64,000 nt of DNA from Bog-473 sp963736525 (GCA_963736525.1 CAVTPF010000018.1:186001-250000); one strand, 5' to 3'; numbered from the stretch's first letter, positions 9,424-17,981 are shown. Program-made: numbers and translations. Notes: generated from the sequence alone by a model not told the origin.

Positions 9424-10613
9424 ACGACGAGAGCCTCATGGGACGGCCCGGCCCCGACGGCCGGTTCGGCGAGTTCGGCGGGCGCTTCGTCCCCGAGTCT
9501 TTGATGCCCGCCTGCCTCGAGCTCGAGAAGTGGTTCGACGACGCCTGGGACGACCCGGCGTTCCGTGCCGAGCTGGACGGGCTGCTGCACCACTACGGCG
9601 GGCGCCCCACCCCGGTGACCGAGTGCCGCCGCCTCTCGGAGCGACTCGGTGTGCGGGTGCTGCTCAAGCGCGAGGACCTGGCGCACACCGGTTCGCACAA
9701 GCTCAACAACGTGGTGGGCCAGGCGCTCCTCACGAGGCGGATGGGCAAGTCACGCATGATCGCGGAGACCGGAGCCGGCCAGCACGGTGTGGCCACCGCC
9801 ACGGCGGCGGCGCTCTTCGGTCTGGAGTGCACCGTCTTCATGGGTGAAGTCGACACGAAGCGCCAAGAGCTCAACGTGTTCCGGATGGAGCTGCTCGGTG
9901 CGACGGTGCGCCCCGTCACGTCGGGCAGCCGCACTCTGAAGGACGCGGTGAACGAGGCCATGCGCGAGTGGGTGGCGACGGTGGAGACCACGCATTACTG
10001 CCTCGGGTCGGTGATGGGTCCGCACCCGTTCCCCTACATGGTCCGCCAGTTCCAGCGCGTCGTGGGGGAAGAGGCGCGCCAGCAGTGCCGCGCCGTGCTC
10101 GGCGGGTCCGATCCCGACGTGGTGGTGGCGTGCATCGGCGGCGGGTCCAACGCCGCGGGGACATTCGCCGGCTTCGTCGACACGGGAGCGCGACTCGTCG
10201 GCGTGGAGGCCGCCGGCGGCGCGGCCATCACCAACGGCATCCCCGGAGTGCTGCACGGCATGCACTCGCGCCTGCTGCAGGACGAGGCAGGGCAGATTCT
10301 AGAGGCCGAGTCGATCTCGGCCGGGCTGGACTATCCGGGGCTCGGCCCCGAGCACGCGCACCTGGCGGCCATCGGGCGGGCCGAGTACTCCACCGCCGAC
10401 GACGCCGAGGTGCTGCAGGCCTTCCGGCTCCTCAGCCATACGGAGGGCATCATCCCGGCGCTGGAGTCCGCGCACGCCGTGGCCTGGGTGGCGCGGACCG
10501 CCGGCACGGACGCGTTGCCCTCCGGCTCGACCGTGCTGATCACACTTTCGGGGCGGGGCGACAAGGACGTGGCCCAGGTGCGCGAGATCTTCGCTGGCAC
10601 GCACGATGCCTGA
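9420..10613 (+). CDS. trpB: Tryptophan synthase beta chain
   Basis: TrpB joins indole and serine to form tryptophan, with PLP as cofactor. The 397-residue protein is of the TrpB1 type that pairs with TrpA. Lys94 in HTGSHKLNNVVGQ binds PLP. ETGAGQHGVATA, the GGGSNAAGTF phosphate loop and the C-terminal LSGRGDKD are all standard. The GTG at 9420 overlaps the trpF stop. ATG 9438 is a possible later start but would shorten the N-terminus. The end overlaps trpA by eight bases. Confidence 0.97.
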   Translation: MNDESLMGRPGPDGRFGEFGGRFVPESLMPACLELEKWFDDAWDDPAFRAELDGLLHHYGGRPTPVTECRRLSERLGVRVLLKREDLAHTGSHKLNNVVGQALLTRRMGKSRMIAETGAGQHGVATATAAALFGLECTVFMGEVDTKRQELNVFRMELLGATVRPVTSGSRTLKDAVNEAMREWVATVETTHYCLGSVMGPHPFPYMVRQFQRVVGEEARQQCRAVLGGSDPDVVVACIGGGSNAAGTFAGFVDTGARLVGVEAAGGAAITNGIPGVLHGMHSRLLQDEAGQILEAESISAGLDYPGLGPEHAHLAAIGRAEYSTADDAEVLQAFRLLSHTEGIIPALESAHAVAWVARTAGTDALPSGSTVLITLSGRGDKDVAQVREIFAGTHDA

Positions 10614-11376
10614 CTTGGAGAAGGAGCTGCGCGCCCGCCGCGAGCGGGGCCGCAAGCTGCTCATCCCGTACCTCATGGGCGGCATGACCGAGGACTGGGG
10701 CCAGTCGCTGGCCGCAGTCGTGGCCGCCGGGGCGGACGCCGTCGAGGTGGGCATCCCCTTCTCGGACCCGATGATGGACGGCCCCGTCGTTCAGGAAGCG
10801 GCGCTGCGCGCCCTCAACCGTGGCACGGTGCCGGCCGAGGTGCTCGACGGCATCGCGCGGACGGAGGCCCCCGTGCCGGTGGCCGTCATGACCTACTACA
10901 ACCTCGTGTACCGGGCGGGCCACCGGCGCATGGCCCGCTCCATGGCGGCCGCCGGCGTGAGCGGTGCCATCATCGCCGACCTCCCCATTGAGGAGATCGG
11001 GCCGTGGGCCGCCGAGGCGGACATGGCGGGGGTGGACACCGTCCTACTCGTGGCCCCCTCCAGCCCGCCGGAGCGGGTCGGTCGCATCTGCGCCCGGGCG
11101 CGCGGCTTCGTCTACGCCGTGGCCCGCATGGGGGTGACCGGCGAGCGCGGCGAGCTGGGGGTCGACGCGGCCCGGGTCGTGGAGCGCATCCGTGCCTGTA
11201 CCGACATGCCCGTCTGCGTCGGCGTCGGCGTGTCGACCCCGGCCCAGGCCGCCGAGGTGTGCCAGGTGGCCGACGGGGTGGTGGTCGGCTCGGCGCTGGT
11301 GCGCCGGCTCCTGGAGGACGAAGGCCCGGACGGTGCGGCTGCCTTCGTCGGGTCGTTGCGAAAGGCGATCGACTAG
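10606..11376 (+). CDS. trpA: Tryptophan synthase alpha chain
   Basis: TrpA cleaves indole-3-glycerol phosphate and channels indole to TrpB. The product is 256 residues. Glu47 in AVEVGIPFSDP and Asp58 in MMDGPVVQ match the catalytic pair. YAVARMGVTGER corresponds to the mobile loop, and VGVGVSTPAQ to a phosphate-binding loop. The early segment PYLMGGMTEDW departs from the usual xYLTAGDP, which is a mild oddity. Its TAG stop shares the palindrome CTAG (11373-11376) with the stop of the convergent gene, so there is no space for a terminator between them. Confidence 0.95.
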   Translation: MPDLEKELRARRERGRKLLIPYLMGGMTEDWGQSLAAVVAAGADAVEVGIPFSDPMMDGPVVQEAALRALNRGTVPAEVLDGIARTEAPVPVAVMTYYNLVYRAGHRRMARSMAAAGVSGAIIADLPIEEIGPWAAEADMAGVDTVLLVAPSSPPERVGRICARARGFVYAVARMGVTGERGELGVDAARVVERIRACTDMPVCVGVGVSTPAQAAEVCQVADGVVVGSALVRRLLEDEGPDGAAAFVGSLRKAID

Positions 11377-12581
11377 ACCCGACCGCGCAGCCGGCGCTCC
11401 ACCGCGGCAGCCAGGGCGCGCTGACCCGCCGCCGTGGGGTGCGCGGCCCGCCAGACGTAGTCCTCGAGGTTCTTCTCGGCTCGGTCGGCCTGGGCGACCA
11501 GCGAGGCGCACGACAGCACGCCATGGAGGGCGTCGGTGCCGCTGCAGGCCTTGGCGGCCACGATGTGCTCGGCATCGGCCGCCAGCGTGGTGTCGGGCAG
11601 CGGCTCGCCGGAGAAGACCCAGGGGTCCACCGTGCAGATGCCGTGCCCGTCCAGCACTGCCGAGACGTCCACCAGGGTGACGTTCGTGACGTGGTCGGCG
11701 CGGGCATCGGCCACCGCGCCGGCGATCGCCTTGTTCAGCGCGGCGAGCACCACCTGTGCACCGGCGAAGGTGGTGGCGCCGTTGGACTTGAGGCCGGCAC
11801 AGACCAAGTTCGTCTGGAGGCCGGAAGCCCCGGTGTCGTCGGCGATCTCCGACGGGTTCGGGATGGGCTGGTAGTAGTCGAGCACGGCGATGGTGGCCGT
11901 GTGCGGTGCGACGGTCTCGATGGCGTGGGCCAGGCTGGTGCGGACGTTGGCGAGGTCGGCCGCCACGTGCGGCGTCACCATGCCGTTCTCGATACAGGAT
12001 GTCCCGAGCCCGATGCGTGTGCCCAGGATCTGGGCCAGCTGGTACTCCAGGCAGCGGGCGAACTCCATGTCGTCGGCCCCGTCTTGGAGCAGGACGAGCC
12101 GGGCGGGGTGCTCGGCCAGTCCCGTCGCGGCGATCTCGTCACCCAGGTTTCGCGCCTGCTGCGGGGGGTCGGGGCACTGTCCGTCCCGTGCCGTATTGTC
12201 CGCGGCGTCGGCCACCGCCCCGCTGATGGCGAGCTGGTCGCCCACGAGCTCGCAGTTCGAGGCCCGCACCGTCATGGTCAGGCCGAAGTCTCTTGCCACG
12301 AGGCTCGGGTAGGCACTCGTCGACGGCCCCTGGGACACGGCGTCGGCCGGGAGTCCGATCTGCGACGTCGGGTAGGGGTTGGCGAGCCCGTGCCCGTAGG
12401 GGACCGAATCCCCGAGAGCCACGGCGCGGGTCGACGCCGCGGCCGATGGGGACGGCGGTGTCGTGCTGCGGGTGGCCAACGCCACCCCGCCGCCGACCAG
12501 CGCCGCGGCGACCAACGCGGCCAGCACCCAGAACCAGCGGGAACGGCGCGCCGCGGCGCCCCAGGTCTGCAGTCTTCCCAT
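11373..12581 (-). CDS. Secreted or membrane-anchored SGNH-type protein
   Basis: A 402-residue protein with a basic N-terminus and one hydrophobic segment (about residues 15-38), followed by a Pro/Ser/Thr linker. It is therefore secreted or anchored outside the cell. The next motif, AVALGDSVPYGHG, is block I of GDSL/SGNH hydrolases with the nucleophilic Ser. The C-terminal WRAAHPTAAGQ resembles block V with the catalytic His. The usual block III GxND reads GADD, and the Asp three residues before the His is Arg, so the active site is altered. The ATG at 12581 is preferred because GAGG lies eight bases upstream; an in-frame GTG at 12605 exists. Substrate is unknown. Confidence 0.7.
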   Translation of the reverse strand: MGRLQTWGAAARRSRWFWVLAALVAAALVGGGVALATRSTTPPSPSAAASTRAVALGDSVPYGHGLANPYPTSQIGLPADAVSQGPSTSAYPSLVARDFGLTMTVRASNCELVGDQLAISGAVADAADNTARDGQCPDPPQQARNLGDEIAATGLAEHPARLVLLQDGADDMEFARCLEYQLAQILGTRIGLGTSCIENGMVTPHVAADLANVRTSLAHAIETVAPHTATIAVLDYYQPIPNPSEIADDTGASGLQTNLVCAGLKSNGATTFAGAQVVLAALNKAIAGAVADARADHVTNVTLVDVSAVLDGHGICTVDPWVFSGEPLPDTTLAADAEHIVAAKACSGTDALHGVLSCASLVAQADRAEKNLEDYVWRAAHPTAAGQRALAAAVERRLRGRV

Positions 12582-12610
12582 CGACGGAACCTCACGGGTC
12601 CTCACGGAGC

Positions 12611-12659
12611 GCTGCCGGGCGGCAGCGGAGGTGCGACCTTACCGGCTGGGTTCAGCCGG
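12611..12659 (-). terminator. Hairpins after fabF
   Basis: Two perfect six-pair hairpins lie at the end of the fab operon. One has CCGGCT at 12642-12647 pairing with AGCCGG at 12654-12659, over the fabF stop. The other has GCTGCC at 12611-12616 pairing with GGCAGC at 12621-12626. Neither is followed by a T-run, so termination would be of the weak, GC-rich actinobacterial kind. The 70-base gap also contains the leader of the next minus-strand gene. Confidence 0.4.
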
Positions 12660-13848
12660 GGGGCAGCAGGACCAGACAGCCGTTGTGGCCACCGAAGCCG
12701 AACGAGTTCGAGAGGACGGCCGCGGGCTGCCAGGGCCTGGGCTCGCCGTGCACCACACGGATCGTGATCTCGGGGTCGGGTTCCTCGTAGCCGGCGGTGG
12801 GCGGGATCGTCCCACGATGGATGGTGAGCACCGCGGCGACCGCTTCGATGGCCCCCGCCGCCGCCAACCCGTGGCCCGTGACACCCTTGGTCGAGGTCAC
12901 CAACGGTCCGGGCTCGCCGAACACCTTGTCGATGGCGCGCGCCTCGGCCAGGTCGTTCAGTGGGGTCGAGGTGCCGTGGGCATTGATGTGGCCGACGTCG
13001 GAAGGCTCGATCCCCGCGTCCGCCAGCGCCAGCTCCATGCAGGCGACGGCGCCGGACCCGTCGGGCGACGGCGCGGTGATGTGGTGGGCGTCGGCTGTGC
13101 TCGCCGACCCGGCCAGCTCGGCGTAGATGGTGGCGCCGCGTGCCACGGCGCGGTCCCAGTCCTCGAGGACCAGGGCCGCCGCACCCTCGGTCATCATGAA
13201 GCCGTCCCGGCGGGCGTCGAAGGGACGAGAGTGGCCCGACGTGGACAGAGCGGTCATGTTGGCGAATGCGGCCAGGGCCACGGGATGCATGCTGGCCTCC
13301 GAGCCGCCGCCGACGGCGACGTCGCAGCGTCCGGTGGCGACGAGGCGTGCCGCCGCCGCGATCGCGTGCGTGCCGGCGGCGCATGCGGTGCAGATCACCT
13401 CGGACGGTCCGCGCCACCCGAGCCGCATGGAGATACCGGCGGCGCCGGCGTTGGCCATCATCATCGGCACCAGGCGCGGTGAGACCCGGTCGGCCCCCTT
13501 CTCGTTGTAGACGCCCACCTGGTCGGCCAACGTCTCGAACCCGCCCACCCCGGTCGCGAACACGACACCCGCCTTGGCGGGGTCGACGGACAGGTCACCC
13601 GCCGCCTCGACCGCCATGTCGGCGGAGACCATGGACAGCTGGGCGAAGCGGTCGAGATGGCGTATCTCCTTGGGGCCGAACCAGTCCTTGGGCTCGTAGT
13701 CCCGCACCCTCCCGCCGACGACAGATGGATGCAGGAGCCCCTCCCAGAGCGCGTCCACCCCCACCCCGCAGCAGGTGACCGCCCCCAGGCCGGTGACGGC
13801 GACCCGCCGCCCCCGGATCGGGCCATCGGCGCCGATCCCGACCTGCAT
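12652..13848 (-). CDS. fabF: Beta-ketoacyl-ACP synthase II
   Basis: FabF elongates acyl-ACP with malonyl-ACP in type II fatty-acid synthesis. The protein has 398 residues. The catalytic triad is Cys156 in CTACAAG, His291 in NAHGTST and His326 in TGHGLAAAG, with Lys321 in STKG. The C-terminal NSFGFGGHN is the usual closing motif. The ATG overlaps the acpP stop (TGATG), so the ACP and its main condensing enzyme are coupled. It is the last gene of the operon, and no fabH lies in the window. Confidence 0.95.
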   Translation of the reverse strand: MQVGIGADGPIRGRRVAVTGLGAVTCCGVGVDALWEGLLHPSVVGGRVRDYEPKDWFGPKEIRHLDRFAQLSMVSADMAVEAAGDLSVDPAKAGVVFATGVGGFETLADQVGVYNEKGADRVSPRLVPMMMANAGAAGISMRLGWRGPSEVICTACAAGTHAIAAAARLVATGRCDVAVGGGSEASMHPVALAAFANMTALSTSGHSRPFDARRDGFMMTEGAAALVLEDWDRAVARGATIYAELAGSASTADAHHITAPSPDGSGAVACMELALADAGIEPSDVGHINAHGTSTPLNDLAEARAIDKVFGEPGPLVTSTKGVTGHGLAAAGAIEAVAAVLTIHRGTIPPTAGYEEPDPEITIRVVHGEPRPWQPAAVLSNSFGFGGHNGCLVLLPPG

Positions 13849-14087
13849 CAGAGCTTCGAGGAGATCAGATCGAAGGCCTGCCCGACAGTGGTGATGTCCT
13901 CGAGCTCGGTCTCCTCGACGGTGATGTCGAAGGCCTCCTCCAGCGCCATCACGAGCTCGACGAGGTCAAGGCTGTCGGCATCGAGGTCGTCGGCGAATTT
14001 GGCCTCCTTGGTGATCTTCTCGGCCGGCACCTGCAGTACCTCTACGGCGCACTCGCGAAACTTCTCGAACGTTGCGTCGCTGTCCAC
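13848..14087 (-). CDS. acpP: Acyl carrier protein
   Basis: An acidic 79-residue carrier protein. Ser39 in DLDADSLDLVELVM is the phosphopantetheine attachment site, and the four-helix pattern and length are standard. The start is a GTG with a strong AAGGAG Shine-Dalgarno eight bases upstream (14096-14101). This is one of the clearest ribosome sites in the cluster and fits the need for abundant ACP. It sits between fabG and fabF and shares one base with the fabF start. Confidence 0.96.
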   Translation of the reverse strand: MDSDATFEKFRECAVEVLQVPAEKITKEAKFADDLDADSLDLVELVMALEEAFDITVEETELEDITTVGQAFDLISSKL

Positions 14088-14120
14088 TGTCTGCTCCTTG
14101 TCTGTCGGTTCTCCTGAACG

Positions 14121-14846
14121 CTACAGGCCCATGCCGAGCCCACCGTCGACTGGCACGACGGCCCCGGTCACGTATGCAGCGGCGTCGGAGGCCAAGAATC
14201 CCACCACCGCCGCCACGTCCTGCGCGCTGCCGGCGCGGCCCAGCGGCACCTGGCTCGTCATGAGCGCAACCCGGTCGGCCCCCAGTGATGCGGTCATGTC
14301 GGTGTCGATCAGGCCGGGGGCGACCACGTTGACCGTGATCTGCCGGCTGCCCACCTCCCGTGCAATGGCGCGGGCCATGCCCACCAGACCGGCCTTGGAG
14401 GCGGCGTAGTTGGCCTGCCCCGGGAGGCCGACGAAGGCACCGACCGACGAGACGAAGATGATGCGGCCGGTGTGCAACCGGAGCATCTTGGCGAGGGCCC
14501 GCTTGGCCACCCGGAACGAGCCTGTCAGGTTGGCATCGATCACCTCGTGGAAGGCTTGGTCGCTCATCCGCAGCATCAGCGAGTCCAAGGTGATGCCGGC
14601 ATTGGCCACGAGCACCTGGACCGGGCCCCAGTGTTCCTCGATGGCGGTGTACGCCGCCTCGACCTGCGCCGGGTCGCGCACGTCGCAGCGCACGGCGAGG
14701 AAGCGGTCGGGATCGGCACCGTCGGGCGCTGCCGGCGGGTCGGCCGAGCGGAACGTCGTGGCGACCTCGTCGCCGTTGGCCAGGAACCACTCGACGCACG
14801 CCGCACCGATGCCGCGCGTGCCTCCGGTGACGAGGACGACAGCCAT
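14121..14846 (-). CDS. fabG: 3-oxoacyl-ACP reductase
   Basis: FabG reduces beta-ketoacyl-ACP with NADPH. It is a short-chain dehydrogenase of 241 residues with the nucleotide-binding VTGGTRGIG at the N-terminus, NAG in VANAGITLD, Ser134 in FVSSVGAF and the Tyr147-x3-Lys151 pair in NYAASKAG. The C-terminal YVTGAVVPVDGGLGMG is characteristic of FabG. The ATG overlaps the fabD stop (TGATG). Other short-chain dehydrogenases look similar, but the operon context makes FabG the best call. Confidence 0.93.
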   Translation of the reverse strand: MAVVLVTGGTRGIGAACVEWFLANGDEVATTFRSADPPAAPDGADPDRFLAVRCDVRDPAQVEAAYTAIEEHWGPVQVLVANAGITLDSLMLRMSDQAFHEVIDANLTGSFRVAKRALAKMLRLHTGRIIFVSSVGAFVGLPGQANYAASKAGLVGMARAIAREVGSRQITVNVVAPGLIDTDMTASLGADRVALMTSQVPLGRAGSAQDVAAVVGFLASDAAAYVTGAVVPVDGGLGMGL

Positions 14847-16099
14847 CAGCGGGCGTCGGGTACCCGGAGCCAGACGAGCGGCTGGCCCTCCTGGACCCGC
14901 TCGCCCTCGGCGGCCAGCCAGCGGATGACCTGCCCGGCGAAGGGCGTCCGTACGTCGGAGACGCCGACCCGGCCGACGAGATCCCCGACCTCGACCGCCG
15001 AGGACTCGTCCGCGTCGTCGGCCGTCCCGGGCAGGAGCCCTGTCCCGGGTGCCTGCAGGGCGGACTCGGGGCTGAAGATGCCGCTGGAGGGGCTCACGAC
15101 GACCCGCTCGGACATGTAGAGGTGCTCGCCCTGGTGCAACGCTGGCTCGGCGCGCCACGTGCCGGCGGCGGTGATCTGGTCCATCAGCGTGTCGAGGTCC
15201 TCGGGTCTCGAGACGGCCAGGGACTGGATCTCGGGCAGGCTGCGCTTGGCCAGACCGCTCAGGACGCCGCCCGGCCCGAGCTCGACGAGGGAGGTGAGCC
15301 CGAGGCCTGCGAAGGTCTCGAGCGTCTGGCGCCAGCGCACCGGGCTGCAGAGCTGGGCAGAGAGCAACCCCGGCCACTCAGCCGGGTCGTCGTGCACGTG
15401 CGCGTCCACATTGGCCACGACCCGCACCTCTGGAGTCATGAAGGTGACCTCCGCCAGTGCCTTGCGCAGGTCGGCCCGCGCGCCCTGCATCAGCGGCGTG
15501 TGGAAGGCGCCCGAGACCTGAATTGGCATGACGCGCTTGGCGCCCAGTCCCTTGGCGAGCTCGCCGGCCAACGCGACGGCGTCGGCAGTCCCGGCGATCA
15601 CGACCTGACCCGGTGCGTTGTAGTTGGCCACCCAGACGTCGCCCTCGGCGCGCATGCAGGCCGCCTCGGCGTCGTCGTCGGCGATGCCGAGGAGTGCGGC
15701 CATCGTTCCGGGAGCCTCTTCGCCGGCGCGTGCCATGGCCTCACCGCGGGCCACGACCAGCCGGATCCCGTCCTCGAAACCGAGGGCTCCGCTCGCCACG
15801 AGCGCGGTGTACTCGCCCAGGCTGTGCCCGGCGGAGGCGGCGGGCGTGAGCCCGATCCGCTCCACCGCATCGAGCACGAGCAGGCTCAGCACCGTCGTGG
15901 CCAGCTGCGCGTTCTCGGTTTGGGTCAGCTCCTCAATGGGCGCGTGCAGCAACAGGCGGGCCAGGTCGCGGCCGGTCGCCTCCGATGCCTCCTCGACGAC
16001 CTCCCACGAAGGGTGGTCAACCCATGGTTCACCCATACCGGCACGTTGCGATCCCTGTCCGGGGAAGGTGAACACCAGCACGTGACCGAAGGCTCCCAT
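14846..16099 (-). CDS. fabD: Malonyl-CoA:ACP transacylase with C-terminal biotinyl/lipoyl-like domain
   Basis: The first 300 residues are FabD, which loads malonate onto ACP. FPGQGSQ lies near the N-terminus, the nucleophile is Ser93 in GHSLGEY, His200 is in GAFHTPLM, and ELGPGGVLSGL follows. Typical FabD is about 310 residues, but this protein has 417. Residues about 329-417 form an extra segment with VEVGDLVGRVGVSD, then RTPFAGQVIRWLAAEGERV and EGQPLVWLRV, the strand pattern of a biotinyl/lipoyl barrel. No lysine occupies the tip, so it should not carry a cofactor. An internal ATG at 15115 could start the tail separately. ATG 16099 was chosen as the first Met close to FPGQGSQ; GTG 16081 also fits. 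Confidence 0.88.
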   Translation of the reverse strand: MGAFGHVLVFTFPGQGSQRAGMGEPWVDHPSWEVVEEASEATGRDLARLLLHAPIEELTQTENAQLATTVLSLLVLDAVERIGLTPAASAGHSLGEYTALVASGALGFEDGIRLVVARGEAMARAGEEAPGTMAALLGIADDDAEAACMRAEGDVWVANYNAPGQVVIAGTADAVALAGELAKGLGAKRVMPIQVSGAFHTPLMQGARADLRKALAEVTFMTPEVRVVANVDAHVHDDPAEWPGLLSAQLCSPVRWRQTLETFAGLGLTSLVELGPGGVLSGLAKRSLPEIQSLAVSRPEDLDTLMDQITAAGTWRAEPALHQGEHLYMSERVVVSPSSGIFSPESALQAPGTGLLPGTADDADESSAVEVGDLVGRVGVSDVRTPFAGQVIRWLAAEGERVQEGQPLVWLRVPDAR

Positions 16100-16268
16100 C
16101 GTCGGCGGTCCGAGGAACTCACAGTGTGGCATGCCGGCGTGCCACCGGCGCATGTTTCGGGCTCCCATCGCACCGCTGGTGCGACGCGACGCGCGTCCGA
16201 CCAGGACGGTGCTGGTTACCGACCGGAAACCCGGTACGACGAGGGGTGCGACCGCGATGGCGATTCGC

Positions 16269-17789
16269 TCACGAGGACCCAGGGGGAGCGAGTTGCGCCA
16301 TACATCCTTGGAGCACGCCGAGCCCGGTGGGGTCCACCGTGGCGACGCTCCCCGTGTTCCCCTCGGCCGGTGTGACGGGAACGGTGGTCGTTGTGGTGGT
16401 CGTCGTGGTGGTGGGTGTCGTCGTCGTGGTGGTCGTGGTCGTCGACGTCGTCGTGGTGGTGGAGGGGGCTGACGAGGGCACGGTCGACGTGGGCGCCGGA
16501 CCCGCCTTGACGGCGGAGGTGGGCTGGTTGCCCGTGGGCACGGTCGTCGTCGTGGTGGTCGTCGTCGTGGTGGTCGTCGTCGTGGTGGTGGGTGTCGGAA
16601 TCGTCGTCGCCGGCAGGACCGTCGCGGCAGGTGGGACTGTCGTGGGCACCGTTGTGACCGGCACCGACGGCGCCGGCGCCGCCGGTGCGGCTCCGGCGGG
16701 CGCGACGGAGACCGTGAGTGTTGCGTTCGTACACGCCCCGGCCGTCTGCAGGGTCGCCACATCGGCCACGAGCCGTGTGAGTGTCCGGTTCTCCGCCGTC
16801 TTCGCCGAGGCCAGAGTCGAAGTTGCCTGTGCGACCGCCTTCTGGGCGGCGTCACGGCTCTCGAGCGATGCGTGCACGGCCGCGGCCGCTTCCTGTTCAC
16901 GCGCCAGCAGGTTGGAGGCGGCGATGCTCTCGTATTGCTGTGCGACGACCCCGTTCGCGTCCTGCGGCCCGAACGGCTTGGGGGTGCTGCTCACGTTCGT
17001 CCAGCTGCTGCTCGTGTACAGCCCGCTGCTCACGTACTCGTCCACCGCGAATTTCCTAAGGGCTCGGGACGCGACGGCGAGCCCGCCCTGGGCCGTCGAG
17101 ACCCCGGACTGTGCCGCGGAGAGCTCCTGGTTCCTCGTCGTCAAGAGGGCCTGGTCGACCGCGACGGAGGTCACTGCCTGCTGATACGAGCTGACATCCG
17201 CTTTGACGTTCCCATAGACGTCGAGCGCGGCCGAGCTGTCCACCAACGCAGCACCGATGCCCCCTGACTGAGCCAGGATCGTGCTCGCGTAGCACGGGGT
17301 GCCGTCCGCCGACGGTGCGCACCACTGGCTGCTGTCGACGTCGGCCAGGAACACGCCCGGAGGGGCCACGTCCCCTGCTCTGAGCGCGGCCGTGATCGAC
17401 CACATGTTGGGCTGCACGAGCGTGGCCACCGTCGCCGCACAGCCCGCCGCCCATGTGGCAAAGGCGGGGAAGCCGTTGGCCGAGACGCTGCCCGGGAGCG
17501 CCGCGCCGCTGGTGTCGGTCATCCGGCGCGTGTTGAAGGGGTTGTACGCCGCGCTGTTGTTGGTCGACCCGCCCTCGGCCGCCTGCCATTCGTCCAGGTC
17601 ATTTACGTTCGCTTGCGTGGCCGGGGCACTGAGCCCCTGCAGCACGCAGAGCTCCCAGCCCGGGGGGAGGCTCGTCCCGCCGGCCACCGCCGCGGGTGTG
17701 GCGCCGGCCGGGCCGGGGAGCGCGAGGGTGCACAGTCCGGCCGCCACAATGGCCAAGGCGATTCGGACGCGTGGGAGGATCGGTCTCAT
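16269..17789 (-). CDS. Secreted lysozyme-like protein with threonine-rich tail
   Basis: A 506-residue exported protein. Residues 1-30 form a signal peptide ending GPAGA. Residues about 40-145 contain W, E72 in AAEGG, YNPFNT (82-87), GFPAFATWAAGCAATVATL and ITAALRAGD, a pattern I associate with lysozyme/transglycosylase-like domains. That fold call is inference. Two Ala-rich coiled-coil stretches follow, separated by a Trp/Ser-rich loop. The C-terminal 130 residues are mucin-like with long Thr runs, likely targets for O-glycosylation. The ATG at 17789 gives the signal peptide, while longer in-frame starts add an implausible polar leader. It lies upstream of fabD on the same strand but 169 bases away. 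Confidence 0.75.
   Translation of the reverse strand: MRPILPRVRIALAIVAAGLCTLALPGPAGATPAAVAGGTSLPPGWELCVLQGLSAPATQANVNDLDEWQAAEGGSTNNSAAYNPFNTRRMTDTSGAALPGSVSANGFPAFATWAAGCAATVATLVQPNMWSITAALRAGDVAPPGVFLADVDSSQWCAPSADGTPCYASTILAQSGGIGAALVDSSAALDVYGNVKADVSSYQQAVTSVAVDQALLTTRNQELSAAQSGVSTAQGGLAVASRALRKFAVDEYVSSGLYTSSSWTNVSSTPKPFGPQDANGVVAQQYESIAASNLLAREQEAAAAVHASLESRDAAQKAVAQATSTLASAKTAENRTLTRLVADVATLQTAGACTNATLTVSVAPAGAAPAAPAPSVPVTTVPTTVPPAATVLPATTIPTPTTTTTTTTTTTTTTTTVPTGNQPTSAVKAGPAPTSTVPSSAPSTTTTTSTTTTTTTTTPTTTTTTTTTTVPVTPAEGNTGSVATVDPTGLGVLQGCMAQLAPPGSS
16381..16591 (-). repeat. Low-complexity threonine-codon tracts
   Basis: Two tracts, roughly 16381-16462 and 16541-16591, consist almost only of ACC and ACG codons on the minus strand (GGT/CGT units on the plus strand). 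They encode runs of 8 to 16 threonines. Such arrays can change length by slippage, so the number of Thr residues may vary between strains or between assemblies. Confidence 0.8.
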
Positions 17790-17969
17790 GAGTTGACTCG
17801 GCGAACGCGCGACCCGCCCCGGCCGCCAGGACTCGGATCCCGGGGCCAGACGTGGAACCGGAACGAGCGATGGCTCCAGGTTGTCACGTTCGGCCGTGGC
17901 TGTCTGGTTGCGTCGAGAGGGGGATGGGCCGTTGGGCGCGAATTTGGGGGCTGTTGGCTGGGAATTTTG

Positions 17970-17981
17970 GGTCAATTGACC
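17970..17981. promoter_or_regulatory. Perfect 12-base palindrome in divergent intergenic region
   Basis: GGTCAATTGACC at 17970-17981 is an exact palindrome. It sits in the 308-base gap between the divergent genes at 17789 and 18098, and is flanked on both sides by GGAATTT. This gap is clearly more AT-rich around the site than the neighbouring DNA. It is a reasonable operator candidate for control of one or both secreted-protein genes. Nothing else is recognisable in the gap except a TAGCGT hexamer at 18090-18095 before the next gene. Confidence 0.4.

Noticed and set aside
16381..16591. Short regular repeats resembling a CRISPR or tandem array
   Set aside because: They are threonine codon runs inside a secreted protein and show no conserved repeat-spacer structure.
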